Below, piece by piece: positions 15,901 to 23,134 of a stretch of 31,456 bases of DNA. The stretch's first letter is position 1. Every line of letters begins with the position of its first letter. The stretch is from DATBLE01 sp046734335 (GTDB lineage Bacteria > Actinomycetota > Thermoleophilia > Gaiellales > Gaiellaceae). Both the position numbers and the translations under genes were made by a program. The stretch covers positions 1-31,456 of the forward strand of contig JBKPRA010000063.1 in the NCBI GenBank assembly GCA_046734335.1, read 5' to 3'. The notes under the pieces were generated by a model. It was not told the origin of the DNA and did no database searches. It was given only the letters and a program-made list of their open reading frames with translations.

Positions 15901-16264
15901 TCTCGTCGAGCACCCGGAACCGGGGATCGAGGCCGGCGGCGAACGGATGCTGCTTGAGCAGCCGCAGGCAGAAGCCGTGGATGGTCGAGATCCAGGCCGC
16001 ATCGAGCTCGCGGGTCAGCTCGCGCCGTCCGAGCTCTCCGAGGCGCGCGCGGATTCGTGACCGCAGCTCGGCGGCCGCCCGCTCCGTGTAGGTAATCACG
16101 AGGATCGAGCCGACGTCGACGCCGCGGTCGATCGCGCGGACGAACCGCTCGACCAGCACCGCCGTCTTGCCGGTGCCCGCGCCTGCGGAGACGAAGACGA
16201 GCCCTTCGGCCTCGATCGCGGCGTGCTGCTCAGGGGTGGGCGGGCGCTCGGCTGTGGCGGCCAT
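12998..16264 (-). CDS. addA: AddA/AdnB-like UvrD helicase-nuclease subunit
   Basis: A 1088-aa superfamily 1 helicase fused to a nuclease, acting on double-strand DNA ends. The N-terminus has Walker A 'SAGAGTGKTAVL' (26-37) and 'VITYTERAAAELRSRI'; then come 'VDEFQDTNRLQCELI' (Walker B), 'QNWRS' and 'TIHAAKGLEFNVVVV'. The C-terminal PD-(D/E)XK nuclease shows 'FHGVLDVLHL', 'ALVADFKSN' (D-x-K) and 'YRLQRLVYA'. One Cys in 'FARCPYRFYAERL' and three near the end ('FACSGC', 'VVC') suggest an Fe-S-stapled nuclease. ATG 16264 directly follows the TAG of the upstream addB-like gene, so the two are translationally linked. It works with that subunit in recombinational repair. Confidence 0.92.
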   Translation of the reverse strand: MAATAERPPTPEQHAAIEAEGLVFVSAGAGTGKTAVLVERFVRAIDRGVDVGSILVITYTERAAAELRSRIRARLGELGRRELTRELDAAWISTIHGFCLRLLKQHPFAAGLDPRFRVLDESQAAVLRAEAFDDALAEFCAREQPDRLALLATYGSAALRRMLTSVYETLRAAGRGLELPIGDAPGIEEAAARVLETAGGSDEAARLIELVGRRPQPEALLDLSGYAVKGDDDYEQAREALEQAALNAVAARDRALLERLLQSFEGSYQAAKDRESALDFEDLQLRARNLLRDDSSIREREQLRFRQVCVDEFQDTNRLQCELIDLITRGELFFVGDEFQSIYRFRHADVEVFKERREQVGEVLPLTQNWRSRPEVLAVVNELFGATFGDEFQKLVAAGRFPDPASGPAVELLVTDKASYKDSGVSWRSGEARAVARRVRELVETGEAEPGEIVLLFAAGTDAEQYEQALRELDLPTYRATGRGYFGQQQVVDLLGYLRLIHNRYDDEAFVTVLASPFVGVSNDGLVVLRRNATRRPLFTAVEKGLPEGLAERDRQLLQAFRQRYDRLTVVAGTVGLERLCEQIMVEHDYDLAVLAQWDGRRRYANLRKLARLARSYEELRGADVEGFVRFVSEQDAAGVRELEAVAEEEGAGAVRLLTIHAAKGLEFNVVVVADAGRERLSTRGEEIICLPDGRFGFKVVDPITGRRVGAFEYDEVRDAEEAAAEAERLRLYYVAMTRAIDRLIVAGSIDSSRRDPKTPIGWVLDRLELGELEDGEVVRGEARLGIRVDRFSIDTEEEHVVEQPNPQLTLFEAEDSVPALTVPLLPPLEPVVPPVEPVRRLSYSALALFARCPYRFYAERLAGMRPVDGSGRIAGQVGMAASEIGDSVHRLLERVDLAAPTAPSLDQVLGWYPGATAEELERIGALVAAYCGSALAARLAALDGVSSERPFAFEHDGVLFHGVLDVLHLDKGRALVADFKSNLLGDHSPAEVFDAEYRLQRLVYAIACFRAGADEVEVVYQFLERPDELVEAVFRRDELPALETELSAAIEQIQAGVFPPRPSEFACSGCPALDVVCAGPGLLGHEA

Positions 16265-19192
16265 CTACGTCCTCCCCACCCGGCACATCGAGCCGAGCTT
16301 GCACCAGGACGGGCACGAGCCCTCGCGTGGATCGTGTCTCACGTCGCCCTCTCGGATGCGCGCGACCACCCGGCGGGCGACGTCCTGCGCGCGGTCGACC
16401 TTCGCCCAGAACTCCTGCTCGTCGACATAGTCACGGGCCGAGTAGCCGGGCACGCCGTCGTCTCGCGCGGTCGCGCGCAGCAGGCCGCGTGCCTTGCGGT
16501 CGCCGGAGAGCGGTCGGTAGAGCCCGCCCAGAGGCTCCACGCCGACGAGGTCGCGGAGAACGAGCATGTACAGCGGGATCTGGAGCTTGAGCTCGCGATC
16601 GATCTCTGCGGCAGTGTGCGCCTTCTTGCCGGACTTGTAGTCCCAGACGATGCCGCGCGCCGCGAACGGGTCGAGGTCGACGCGGTCGATCTTCCCGGAG
16701 AGTTGAAACGTGCCCATGGCGAGTCCGCGCTGGAGCTCGGGCGCCGAGCGCTCGGAGCCGAAGGAGACCTCGAACTTGCGCGGCACGAGCGGCAGTTCGG
16801 ACTCGGCCTCGGCGCGCACGAGCGCCTCCAGGTCCCGCCAGAGCGTCTGCCGCAGCTCGCTGCGCTGGAGATCGGTCAGCTCGAGCCTATTCTCGGCGCC
16901 GCCCGCGATCGCGTCCGTGAGGCACTCGCCGAGGAACGCCAGCGCGTCGTCAAGTTGCTCCGGCGAGACCTGCTCGCAGCCCAGCCGCTTGGGCAGGCCG
17001 GAGAAGAACTTGAACAGTGTCTGGTGGGCGATCGAGCCACGCATGCGCGCGTCGACCTCGACGTCCATCGACTTGGGATCGAGCATCCGCTCGACGAACC
17101 AGATGGACGAGCAGCCGGCGAACGCCTCGAGCTCGGTGACACCGAACATGCTCCGCGAGGCGAGCGACTCGAGCACCGCCCGGTCGGTGAGCCTGGTCGG
17201 CCGGTGGAACGCATCGAGCGCTCGTGCCAGACGGCGCTCCCAGCCGTTCGCCTGCGCGATCCCTTCGGCCGCGGTTCGGTCGGCGGTGGAGAGCCATGCG
17301 ACCGCCCGGAGCCGCTCCCGTTCGCTCGGCGCTCCCTCGAGCGGCCAGACCAGCTCGGAGAGCGCCCGCCGACGCGTCACGCGCGGCAGGTCGTCCGGTT
17401 GCAGGACGGCTCGCACATCCTCCCAGAACGGGCTGGGCTGCCGCGGCGCGCCGTCGTCGGTGGCGGCCTCGCGAACGAGATAGAGACGGCGCGACGGCCG
17501 CGTGCAGGCGGTGTAGAACAGGTAGCGGGCCCGCGAGACGGGGTCGGGCTTCGCGAGCCTGGCGCCGTCCCCGAGCTCGCGCCGCCGGTCCTCGTCGAGG
17601 AACGGCGAGCTCTGGATGCGCTGGGGGAAGACGCCCTCCTCCAGCCCGAGGACGAAGACCACCTCGGCGCGGCGGGTACGCGCGCGCAGGAGGTCGAGGA
17701 CTGCGACGTGGCCGGCGCGTGTCGGGCCGAGGCGGACCGACGCGCGCTCCAGCGAGGCGACCAGCTCTTCGGTGGAGAGATCGCAGCCGAGATCGACCCA
17801 GGCCTCCAGCTCGTCCAGGAGGGCAAGCACGGCCTGGTGGGCCCGCAGATCGAGCCGCGCTTCCTGCGTGGTCGGGGGCGCGTCGAGCCCGTGCGCCGCC
17901 CGCAGCATCGAGCCGGCGAGCTCGCGCACGGCCACGATCGACGTCGGTGCCGAGCGCAGGCGCTCCAGCGCAGCGATCGGCTGACCGCGGAGCTCGACGA
18001 TCGTCGCTTCCAGGCGCTCGGACGAGCGGATCCCCCGTCCGCGCAGCCGACCTTCCAGGAAGTCCGCGTGGGCACGCGCGAGGCCCGAATACGGGGAGCG
18101 CAGGAAGCCGAACAGGTCGCGCCTGCCCCCGCCCAGCCAGGCGTAGCGGAGCAGCGCGAGAATCGCCCTACCGAAGGGGGTCTGCGCCGTCCTGACGGTC
18201 CCCTCGAGCGCATGGGGTACGCCGAGCGCTCCGAACGCCGCCTCGAGGGGAGCGCGTACGCGCTCCAGGGACGGGCAGACGACCAGGATCTCCTCCGGCG
18301 CCGTACCGGAGCGCAGGAGCTGGAGGATCTCGTCGCCGACCAGCTCGAGCGTCGCACGCGTGCCGGCGCCCTCGAGGAAGCGGATCGCGCCCTCGGCCGA
18401 CGGCGCCGGCGGAGGCGCGTCCTCGAAGAGGCTTCGCTCGAGATGTGCGAGCGCCGGGTGCGCGTAGTCGGCGTACCGTGGTGGCAGCTCCTCGATCCGC
18501 CCCACAGCGAGTCCGGCAAGATCAGCGGCCGTGCGCTCGAGCGATGAGAACGCGAGCCGTGCCGGCTCGTACTGCAGTGACACCGTGACGTCCGCCCGGC
18601 CGGCGAACGCCTCGAGCAGCCGCCACTGCGCTCCGCTCAGGTCCTCGAATCCGTAGGCGTAGACGGGCCGGCCGTCCCAGGCGGCCAGCTCATTCGCGAT
18701 CCGGGCGGCGGCGTGGCCGCGCCGGAGATCGCGGTCCCAGAGCCCGAGGCGGTCGAGCTCCTCGCGATACCGGCGGTAGAGCTCGGCGAGATCGCCCTCC
18801 AGCTCGTCGGGCTCCACCAGCCCCGCTTCGAGCTCGGCGACCGCGGTGCCGAGCGCATCGCCGAAGCCCGCGAATCGCGCGGACGAGCCGAGCTCGGCGA
18901 GCGTGGTCCTTGCCACCACCCGGCGCAGGATCAGTGAGCGCTGCGCCTCGCCGACGATCGGCTTCGCAGCACCGTTCCCGGCCGCGATCCGCTCGAAGAC
19001 GTCGTCGAACGTCCCGATCGATCCGCCGAGCAGGGCCCCCGCGCGGACGAGCAGGTCGCGCTCGACCCGTTCGACGTCCGATCCAGTAGGCACGATCAGG
19101 AGAGGCTCCCGCGCCAGATCGGCGAGGTATCGATCGAGGAGCAAGGCCACTTTGCCGGCGTTGGCCGGCCCGGCCAGCAACGTCAAGGCCAT
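16265..19192 (-). CDS. addB: AddB/AdnA-like helicase-nuclease subunit
   Basis: A 975-aa partner of AddA. It begins with Walker A-like 'LAGPANAGKVALLLDR' (GPANAGK, 8-14), runs through a degenerate UvrD-type helicase region ('ILVVCPSLERVRAPLEAAF', 'VVFVLGLEEGVFP') and ends in a PD-(D/E)XK nuclease: 'LSGKIDRVDLD', 'IVWDYKSGK' (D-x-K), 'LQIPLYML'. Cysteines in 'FAGCSS' and in 'CPSWCKLGSMC' (C-x3-C-x5-C) fit the Fe-S cluster of AddB-type nucleases. On the minus strand a TAGTAT box ends 6 nt before ATG 19192, suggesting a leaderless start for the addB-addA operon. A terminator isolates it from the upstream zinc protein gene. Confidence 0.9.
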   Translation of the reverse strand: MALTLLAGPANAGKVALLLDRYLADLAREPLLIVPTGSDVERVERDLLVRAGALLGGSIGTFDDVFERIAAGNGAAKPIVGEAQRSLILRRVVARTTLAELGSSARFAGFGDALGTAVAELEAGLVEPDELEGDLAELYRRYREELDRLGLWDRDLRRGHAAARIANELAAWDGRPVYAYGFEDLSGAQWRLLEAFAGRADVTVSLQYEPARLAFSSLERTAADLAGLAVGRIEELPPRYADYAHPALAHLERSLFEDAPPPAPSAEGAIRFLEGAGTRATLELVGDEILQLLRSGTAPEEILVVCPSLERVRAPLEAAFGALGVPHALEGTVRTAQTPFGRAILALLRYAWLGGGRRDLFGFLRSPYSGLARAHADFLEGRLRGRGIRSSERLEATIVELRGQPIAALERLRSAPTSIVAVRELAGSMLRAAHGLDAPPTTQEARLDLRAHQAVLALLDELEAWVDLGCDLSTEELVASLERASVRLGPTRAGHVAVLDLLRARTRRAEVVFVLGLEEGVFPQRIQSSPFLDEDRRRELGDGARLAKPDPVSRARYLFYTACTRPSRRLYLVREAATDDGAPRQPSPFWEDVRAVLQPDDLPRVTRRRALSELVWPLEGAPSERERLRAVAWLSTADRTAAEGIAQANGWERRLARALDAFHRPTRLTDRAVLESLASRSMFGVTELEAFAGCSSIWFVERMLDPKSMDVEVDARMRGSIAHQTLFKFFSGLPKRLGCEQVSPEQLDDALAFLGECLTDAIAGGAENRLELTDLQRSELRQTLWRDLEALVRAEAESELPLVPRKFEVSFGSERSAPELQRGLAMGTFQLSGKIDRVDLDPFAARGIVWDYKSGKKAHTAAEIDRELKLQIPLYMLVLRDLVGVEPLGGLYRPLSGDRKARGLLRATARDDGVPGYSARDYVDEQEFWAKVDRAQDVARRVVARIREGDVRHDPREGSCPSWCKLGSMCRVGRT

Positions 19193-19262
19193 CGACTCAT
19201 ACTAGTCCCGCCCTCCGACGGCTCCCCTTACGCGGGCCGTCGTGAAAGCGGGAAAGTGCGCG

Positions 19263-19308
19263 AAAAATGCGAGCGCCGGGGACGGGACGAGCCCGTCCCC
19301 GGCGCTCG
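19263..19308 (-). terminator. Strong intrinsic terminator
   Basis: A perfect 17-bp GC-rich stem (19270-19286 with 19292-19308) with a 5-nt loop, followed on the minus strand by CA and five T. It starts one base after the stop codon of the small CXXC protein and separates that gene from addB. Confidence 0.85.
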
Positions 19309-19309
19309 T

Positions 19310-19507
19310 TCAGGCGGCTACGGACTTGGGCTTGCGGCCGCGGCGGGCGGTCGCGCGCCCAGGCATGCCCGTGGCGCACGAATCGCAGAGATCGGCTTCT
19401 TTTGCGCCGCGCCGAGCGTCGGAAAAGGACAGGCGCATCGTCGCGCCTTTTCCTTCGTCCACTTCCCTGTCGCACTGGTCACAGACGAGAACGGTCTTGC
19501 GTGCCAA
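19310..19507 (-). CDS. Small CXXC zinc protein with an AT-hook-like tail
   Basis: A 65-aa protein. I start it at TTG 19507 because GGAGG lies 6 nt before it; an open frame continues upstream without any start signal. Two knuckles, C9-D-Q-C12 and C41-D-S-C44, should hold one zinc. Between them is a strand-rich segment ('GATMRLSFSD'). The C-terminus is a basic tail 'RRGRKPKS' resembling AT-hook or Lsr2-like minor-groove binders. The likely role is nucleic-acid binding, but the family is not identified and the function is inferred. It is monocistronic with its own terminator. Confidence 0.7.
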   Translation of the reverse strand: MARKTVLVCDQCDREVDEGKGATMRLSFSDARRGAKEADLCDSCATGMPGRATARRGRKPKSVAA

Positions 19508-19645
19508 TTCGATCCTCCGAGTTTCGCGGGTCCAGGACGCCAAGCGTAACGAAAATCACCTACGAATGTCAGCGGGATTGGTCGGGAAATGTGGTTCCGA
19601 CTCCCGAGTTTGTCGAGTGCGTCTCATGGGGACGATGCAACTCCA

Positions 19646-20681
19646 ATGCCGCGATTGCGACGCGTCGACTGCTCCGGACCGGGAATACGCCGGCACCGCC
19701 GCGGCCGCGGATTCTCGTACGTGGACGAGCGCGGCCGGCGCGTGGCCGACGACGGCACGCTCGAGCGGATCCGGGCGTTGGCGATCCCGCCGGCATGGGA
19801 GGACGTGTGGATCTGCCCGTTCGAGACCGGCCATATCCAGGCGGTCGGGACAGACGTCCGTGGCCGGAGGCAGTACCGCTACCACGACGACTGGCGGCGC
19901 CGGCGCGACCGCGAGAAGTTCGACCAGTCGCTGGACTTCGGCCGCGCGCTGCCGCGGCTCCGCCGACGCGTTGCCGGACAGGTGAGCAGCAGGGGGGCGA
20001 CCAGGGAACGCGTTCTCGCCGGAGCCGTCCGCCTGCTGGACCGAGGCTTTCTTCCGAATCGGCGGCAAGACCTACGCCGAAGAGAACAACTCGTATGGCC
20101 TGGCGACGCTGCTCAAGCGCCACGCGCGGCTCGAGCCGCCGGACGTCGTCGTCTTCGACTATCCGGCCAAGAGCGGCAAGCGCAGGCTCCAGACCGTCGT
20201 CGACCGGGACGTCTACCGTCTGGTCGCCGAGCTCAAGGGCCGCCGCGGAGGCAGCGAGGAGCTGCTTGCCTACAAGAACGGGCGCCGCTGGCACGACCTG
20301 CGCTCGGCCGACATCAACGAGTACGTCAAGGAGATGACGGGAGGCGACTTCACCGCCAAGGACTTCCGCACCTGGAACGCGACCGTCCTGGCGGCCGTCG
20401 AAGTCGCGCGGCTCAGCGCGGACGCGCACTCGCGCACCGCGCGCAAGCGGGCGACGACGCAGGCGGTGGAGGCAGTCGCGTCCTACCTCGGCAACACACC
20501 GGCGGTGTGCCGGGCCTCCTACATCGACCCACGCGTGTTCGACTGCTTCGACGCCGGCGTGACGATTGCCGACGCGCTTCCGGCGAGTGGAGAGCCCGAC
20601 CTGGACGACGCGGCCGTCCAGGCGCGGGTGGAGCGGGCGGTGCTCGACCTGCTCTCGGACGAAGACGACTCCGCAGCCTGA
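19646..20681 (+). pseudogene. DNA topoisomerase IB, single-base frameshift
   Basis: A poxvirus-like bacterial type IB topoisomerase of about 345 aa if corrected. It relaxes supercoils through a 3'-phosphotyrosine. From ATG 19646 the frame gives 'LRRVDCSGPGIRR' and 'RGFSYVDERGRRV' to 'AVRLLDRG'. One extra T at 20048-20050 (GGCTTTCTTCC) then shifts the frame; skipping it gives 'GFFRIGGKTYAEENNSYG' and the rest. Catalytic parts survive: Lys in 'PAKSGKRR', Arg in 'KDFRTWNAT' and the active Tyr in 'RASYIDPRV'. There are no other lesions, so this is either a very recent mutation, a sequencing error, or slippage in the TTTCTT run. Confidence 0.82.
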
Positions 20682-20693
20682 GAGAATCCCTCG

Positions 20694-21761
20694 GTGGACA
20701 CCTCCACCATCGTCGTCCTCGAAGGTGACGAGACCGGCCAGGAGCTGCTCGAGGAGGCACTGCGGGTGCTCGCCCCCGACGTGATCGGCACGGAGCTCGA
20801 CTTCAGCCGGTTCGACCTGTCGCTCGAGCACCGACGGGCGACGAAGAACCAGGTCGTGCACGAAGCGGCGGCGGCGCTCCGCGATGCCGGGCTCGGGCTC
20901 AAGGCGGCGACGGTCACGCCGGAGGGCCGGGCCGACGTCGGCTCGCCCAACCGGATCATCCGCGAGGAGATCGGCGGCAAGGTGATCGTCCGGACCGGGC
21001 GCAGGATCCCGGGTGTCGTCCCGTTCGGCGGCGTCCATGCACCGATCTCGGTCGTGCGAATGGCAGTCGGCGACGCCTACGGTGCCGAGGAGTGGCGTGA
21101 GGGCGAGGGGGACAACGAGGTCGCTTTCAGAACGGAGCGCATCGAGCGACGGATCTGCCGCGCGGTCGCCGAGTTTGCGTTCCGCGAGGCCGAGCGCGCA
21201 GGCGCGAAGGTGTTCGGCGGCCCGAAGTACACGGTCAGCCCTACCTACGAGGGAATGCTCAAGGAAGAGATGGACGACGCCGCCGCGCGCCACACCGACG
21301 TGCCTTACGAGCCGCAGTTGATCGACGCCACGTTCGCGCTCCTGGTCGCCTCGACGGGCGCGCCGCTGATCATCCCGGCGCTGAACCGCGACGGGGACAT
21401 CCTCTCCGACCTCGTGCTGCCGTTGTTCGGGTCGATTGCGGGTGCCGAGTCGCTGCTCGTCGCCTTCGACGACGACTTCGAGCCCGACGCGGTCATGGCC
21501 GAGGCGGCCCATGGGACCGCGCCCTCCCTCCAGGGCAAGAACGTGGCGAACCCGATGGCGATGATCCTTGCCGGCGCGGCGCTGCTCGGCTACACGGAGC
21601 GAACCGCACTGGCGGGCAGGGCGATTCGTGAGGCCTGCCTCGAGACGGTCGCCGACGGCGTGCGCACAGCCGACCTCGGCGGTCATGCGGGAACGACCGA
21701 GTTCACGGACGACGTGATCCGGCGCGTGCGGACGAAGCTCGAGGTCTGGGCGACGCTCTAG
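20694..21761 (+). CDS. Isocitrate/isopropylmalate dehydrogenase-family enzyme
   Basis: A 355-aa beta-decarboxylating dehydrogenase starting at GTG 20694, 12 nt after the topoisomerase stop. Family marks are 'GDETGQELLEEAL' near the start, 'SPNRIIREEIGGKVIVRTGR', metal-binding 'NRDGDILSDLV' (Asp pair), 'AEAAHGTAPSLQGKNVANP' and 'ILAGAALL'. Such enzymes oxidise a 2-hydroxy acid (isocitrate, 3-isopropylmalate, homoisocitrate or tartrate) with NAD(P)+ and Mg2+/Mn2+. The substrate loop differs from standard Icd and LeuB, so I do not assign icd or leuB. It converges with the HD-GYP gene with a 4-nt overlap. Confidence 0.82.
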   Translation: MDTSTIVVLEGDETGQELLEEALRVLAPDVIGTELDFSRFDLSLEHRRATKNQVVHEAAAALRDAGLGLKAATVTPEGRADVGSPNRIIREEIGGKVIVRTGRRIPGVVPFGGVHAPISVVRMAVGDAYGAEEWREGEGDNEVAFRTERIERRICRAVAEFAFREAERAGAKVFGGPKYTVSPTYEGMLKEEMDDAAARHTDVPYEPQLIDATFALLVASTGAPLIIPALNRDGDILSDLVLPLFGSIAGAESLLVAFDDDFEPDAVMAEAAHGTAPSLQGKNVANPMAMILAGAALLGYTERTALAGRAIREACLETVADGVRTADLGGHAGTTEFTDDVIRRVRTKLEVWATL

Positions 21762-22432
21762 AGCGCGGAGGACCCCATGGTTCCCCCGCGGGCCCCCTCC
21801 TTCGCCCGATCGCTTCGCCCACATCCCCGGCTGACCGCGCCCTGCCTCGAGCCGCGCCCGCGCATGTCGGGCGCCGCGACGAAGGCGCCTGACTCCCACG
21901 CGGCAAGGAACGCGATCGCGATCTCGGGGTCGAACTGCGTGCCCGAGCAGCGGTTGACCTCCTCCGCAGCCTGCGGCGCAGGGCGCGCCCGGCGGTATGG
22001 CCGGTCCGACGTCATCGCGTCGAAGCTGTCGACGACGCCGAGGATGCGGGCGACGAGCGGAATCTCGGCCCCTGCGCGGCCGCTCGGGTAGCCGGCGCCG
22101 TCCCAGCGCTCGTGGTGGTAGAGAACGGCGGGAAGCGCCGCCTGGAGGGCGCGATCGAGCGAGACCATCCGCGCACCGATCTCAGGATGAGCGCGCACCT
22201 CGGACAGCTCGTCCTCGGTCAACGGCCCCGGCTTGTTGAGCACCTCGTCCCGCACGCCGAGCTTGCCGACGTCGTGGAGCGCGCCGCCCAACCGCAGCAG
22301 CGCCAGCTCCGACTCGTCGCAGTCGAGCCGGAGGCCGACCTCGTATGCCATGCGGGCCACTCGCGCCGAATGGCCGCGGGTGTACGGGTCGCAGTTCTCG
22401 ACCGCTTCGGAGAGAGCGAGGAGAGCGCTCAC
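21758..22432 (-). CDS. HD-GYP domain phosphodiesterase-like protein
   Basis: A 224-aa protein made almost wholly of an HD-GYP domain: 'RGHSARVARMA' (19-29), 'ALHDVGKLGV' (51-60, HD pair), 'AHPEIGARM' (81-89) and 'YHHERWDGAGYPSG' (105-118, the HH and GYP marks), then 'DSFDAMTSDRPYR'. Such domains hydrolyse cyclic di-GMP, or act as metal-dependent phosphohydrolases. No sensory domain is attached. GTG 22432 is the first start before the domain. An open frame runs far upstream across dedA and pntAA but is antisense to them. A basic, Gly-rich tail of about 40 residues ends the protein. It diverges from dedA. Confidence 0.83.
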   Translation of the reverse strand: MSALLALSEAVENCDPYTRGHSARVARMAYEVGLRLDCDESELALLRLGGALHDVGKLGVRDEVLNKPGPLTEDELSEVRAHPEIGARMVSLDRALQAALPAVLYHHERWDGAGYPSGRAGAEIPLVARILGVVDSFDAMTSDRPYRRARPAPQAAEEVNRCSGTQFDPEIAIAFLAAWESGAFVAAPDMRGRGSRQGAVSRGCGRSDRAKEGARGGTMGSSAL

Positions 22433-22504
22433 GGACGACGGGATTCGACCCGGCCGCGCGTATCCCTCCAAAGGGTGACACGGCCCGGTGGGCACAATGG
22501 CGGC

Positions 22505-23101
22505 ATGTTCCAGTCCATCGTCGACGCGATCTCGGGCTCCGCGTGGAGCTACGGGATCGTCTTCGCGGTCGCGATGATCGACGCGTTCTTCCCGCTCGTG
22601 CCCAGCGAGGCGACGGTGATCACCGCCGGCGTACTCGCCGGCAGCGGCGACCTGCGTCTCGGCCTGGTCATCGTTGCCGCCGCGGTTGGAGCGATCTGCG
22701 GCGACAACGTCTGCTACTGGCTCGGGCGGATCTTCGGAGAACGCCTCGCCGACAGGTACTTCACCGGCGATCGCCGCAAGCACCTCGACCGAGCGCACCG
22801 GATGCTCGAGGAACGAGGCGGCTGGCTGATCATCATCGGCCGTTTCATCCCCGGCGGCCGGACGGCCGCCACGTTCGCCGCCGGCAGCCTCGACTGGGCC
22901 TGGCGGCGCTTCATCTTCTTCGACGTGATCGCCGGCGTGATCTGGGCGTCGTATGCGGCGCTCCTCGGCTACTTCGGCGGCAAGACCTTCGAGGACGCGC
23001 CGTGGAAGGGCCTCCTGATCGCGTTCGCGATCGCGGCATCGGTCGCCGGCCTGACCGAGCTCGTCCGCTGGTACCGGAAGCGGTCGGCGCAGCCTTCCTG
23101 A
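22505..23101 (+). CDS. DedA-family membrane protein
   Basis: A 198-aa integral membrane protein. Key segments are 'MIDAFFPLVPSEATVITAGVLAG' with the E of P-S-E typical of the family, 'GDNVCYWLGRIFGERL' and 'GRFIPGGRTAATFAAGSL' (the F/Y-x-R-(F/W)-x-P-G-x-R motif). DedA/VTT proteins are thought to flip phospholipids or undecaprenyl phosphate and need the proton motive force. I start at ATG 22505, 6 nt after CACAAT; the upstream open frame is antisense to the HD-GYP gene. Confidence 0.9.
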   Translation: MFQSIVDAISGSAWSYGIVFAVAMIDAFFPLVPSEATVITAGVLAGSGDLRLGLVIVAAAVGAICGDNVCYWLGRIFGERLADRYFTGDRRKHLDRAHRMLEERGGWLIIIGRFIPGGRTAATFAAGSLDWAWRRFIFFDVIAGVIWASYAALLGYFGGKTFEDAPWKGLLIAFAIAASVAGLTELVRWYRKRSAQPS

Positions 23102-23122
23102 GCCGGCCCCGCCCGCGCCGAA

Positions 23123-23128
23123 TAGCAT
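23123..23128 (+). promoter_or_regulatory. -10 box of the transhydrogenase operon
   Basis: TAGCAT is followed by exactly 6 nt and then the GTG start of pntAA at 23135. This implies a leaderless first gene of the pnt operon. Confidence 0.45.
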
Positions 23129-23134
23129 TGACGC

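Noticed and set aside
13007..16060. A 1017-codon open frame on the plus strand opposite addA
   Set aside because: It is antisense to a clear helicase-nuclease gene and has the Arg/Glu/Val-rich composition of a GC-rich shadow frame, with no domain. The same holds for 16223-18547 opposite addB and 19569-21899 opposite the topoisomerase and dehydrogenase genes.
19275..19288. 14-base match (GCCGGGGACGGGAC) to the tRNA-Leu 3' end at 4325-4338, as a possible second attachment site
   Set aside because: It is part of a perfect terminator stem, the match stops after 14 GC-rich bases, and the interval contains core genes on the side away from the integrase.
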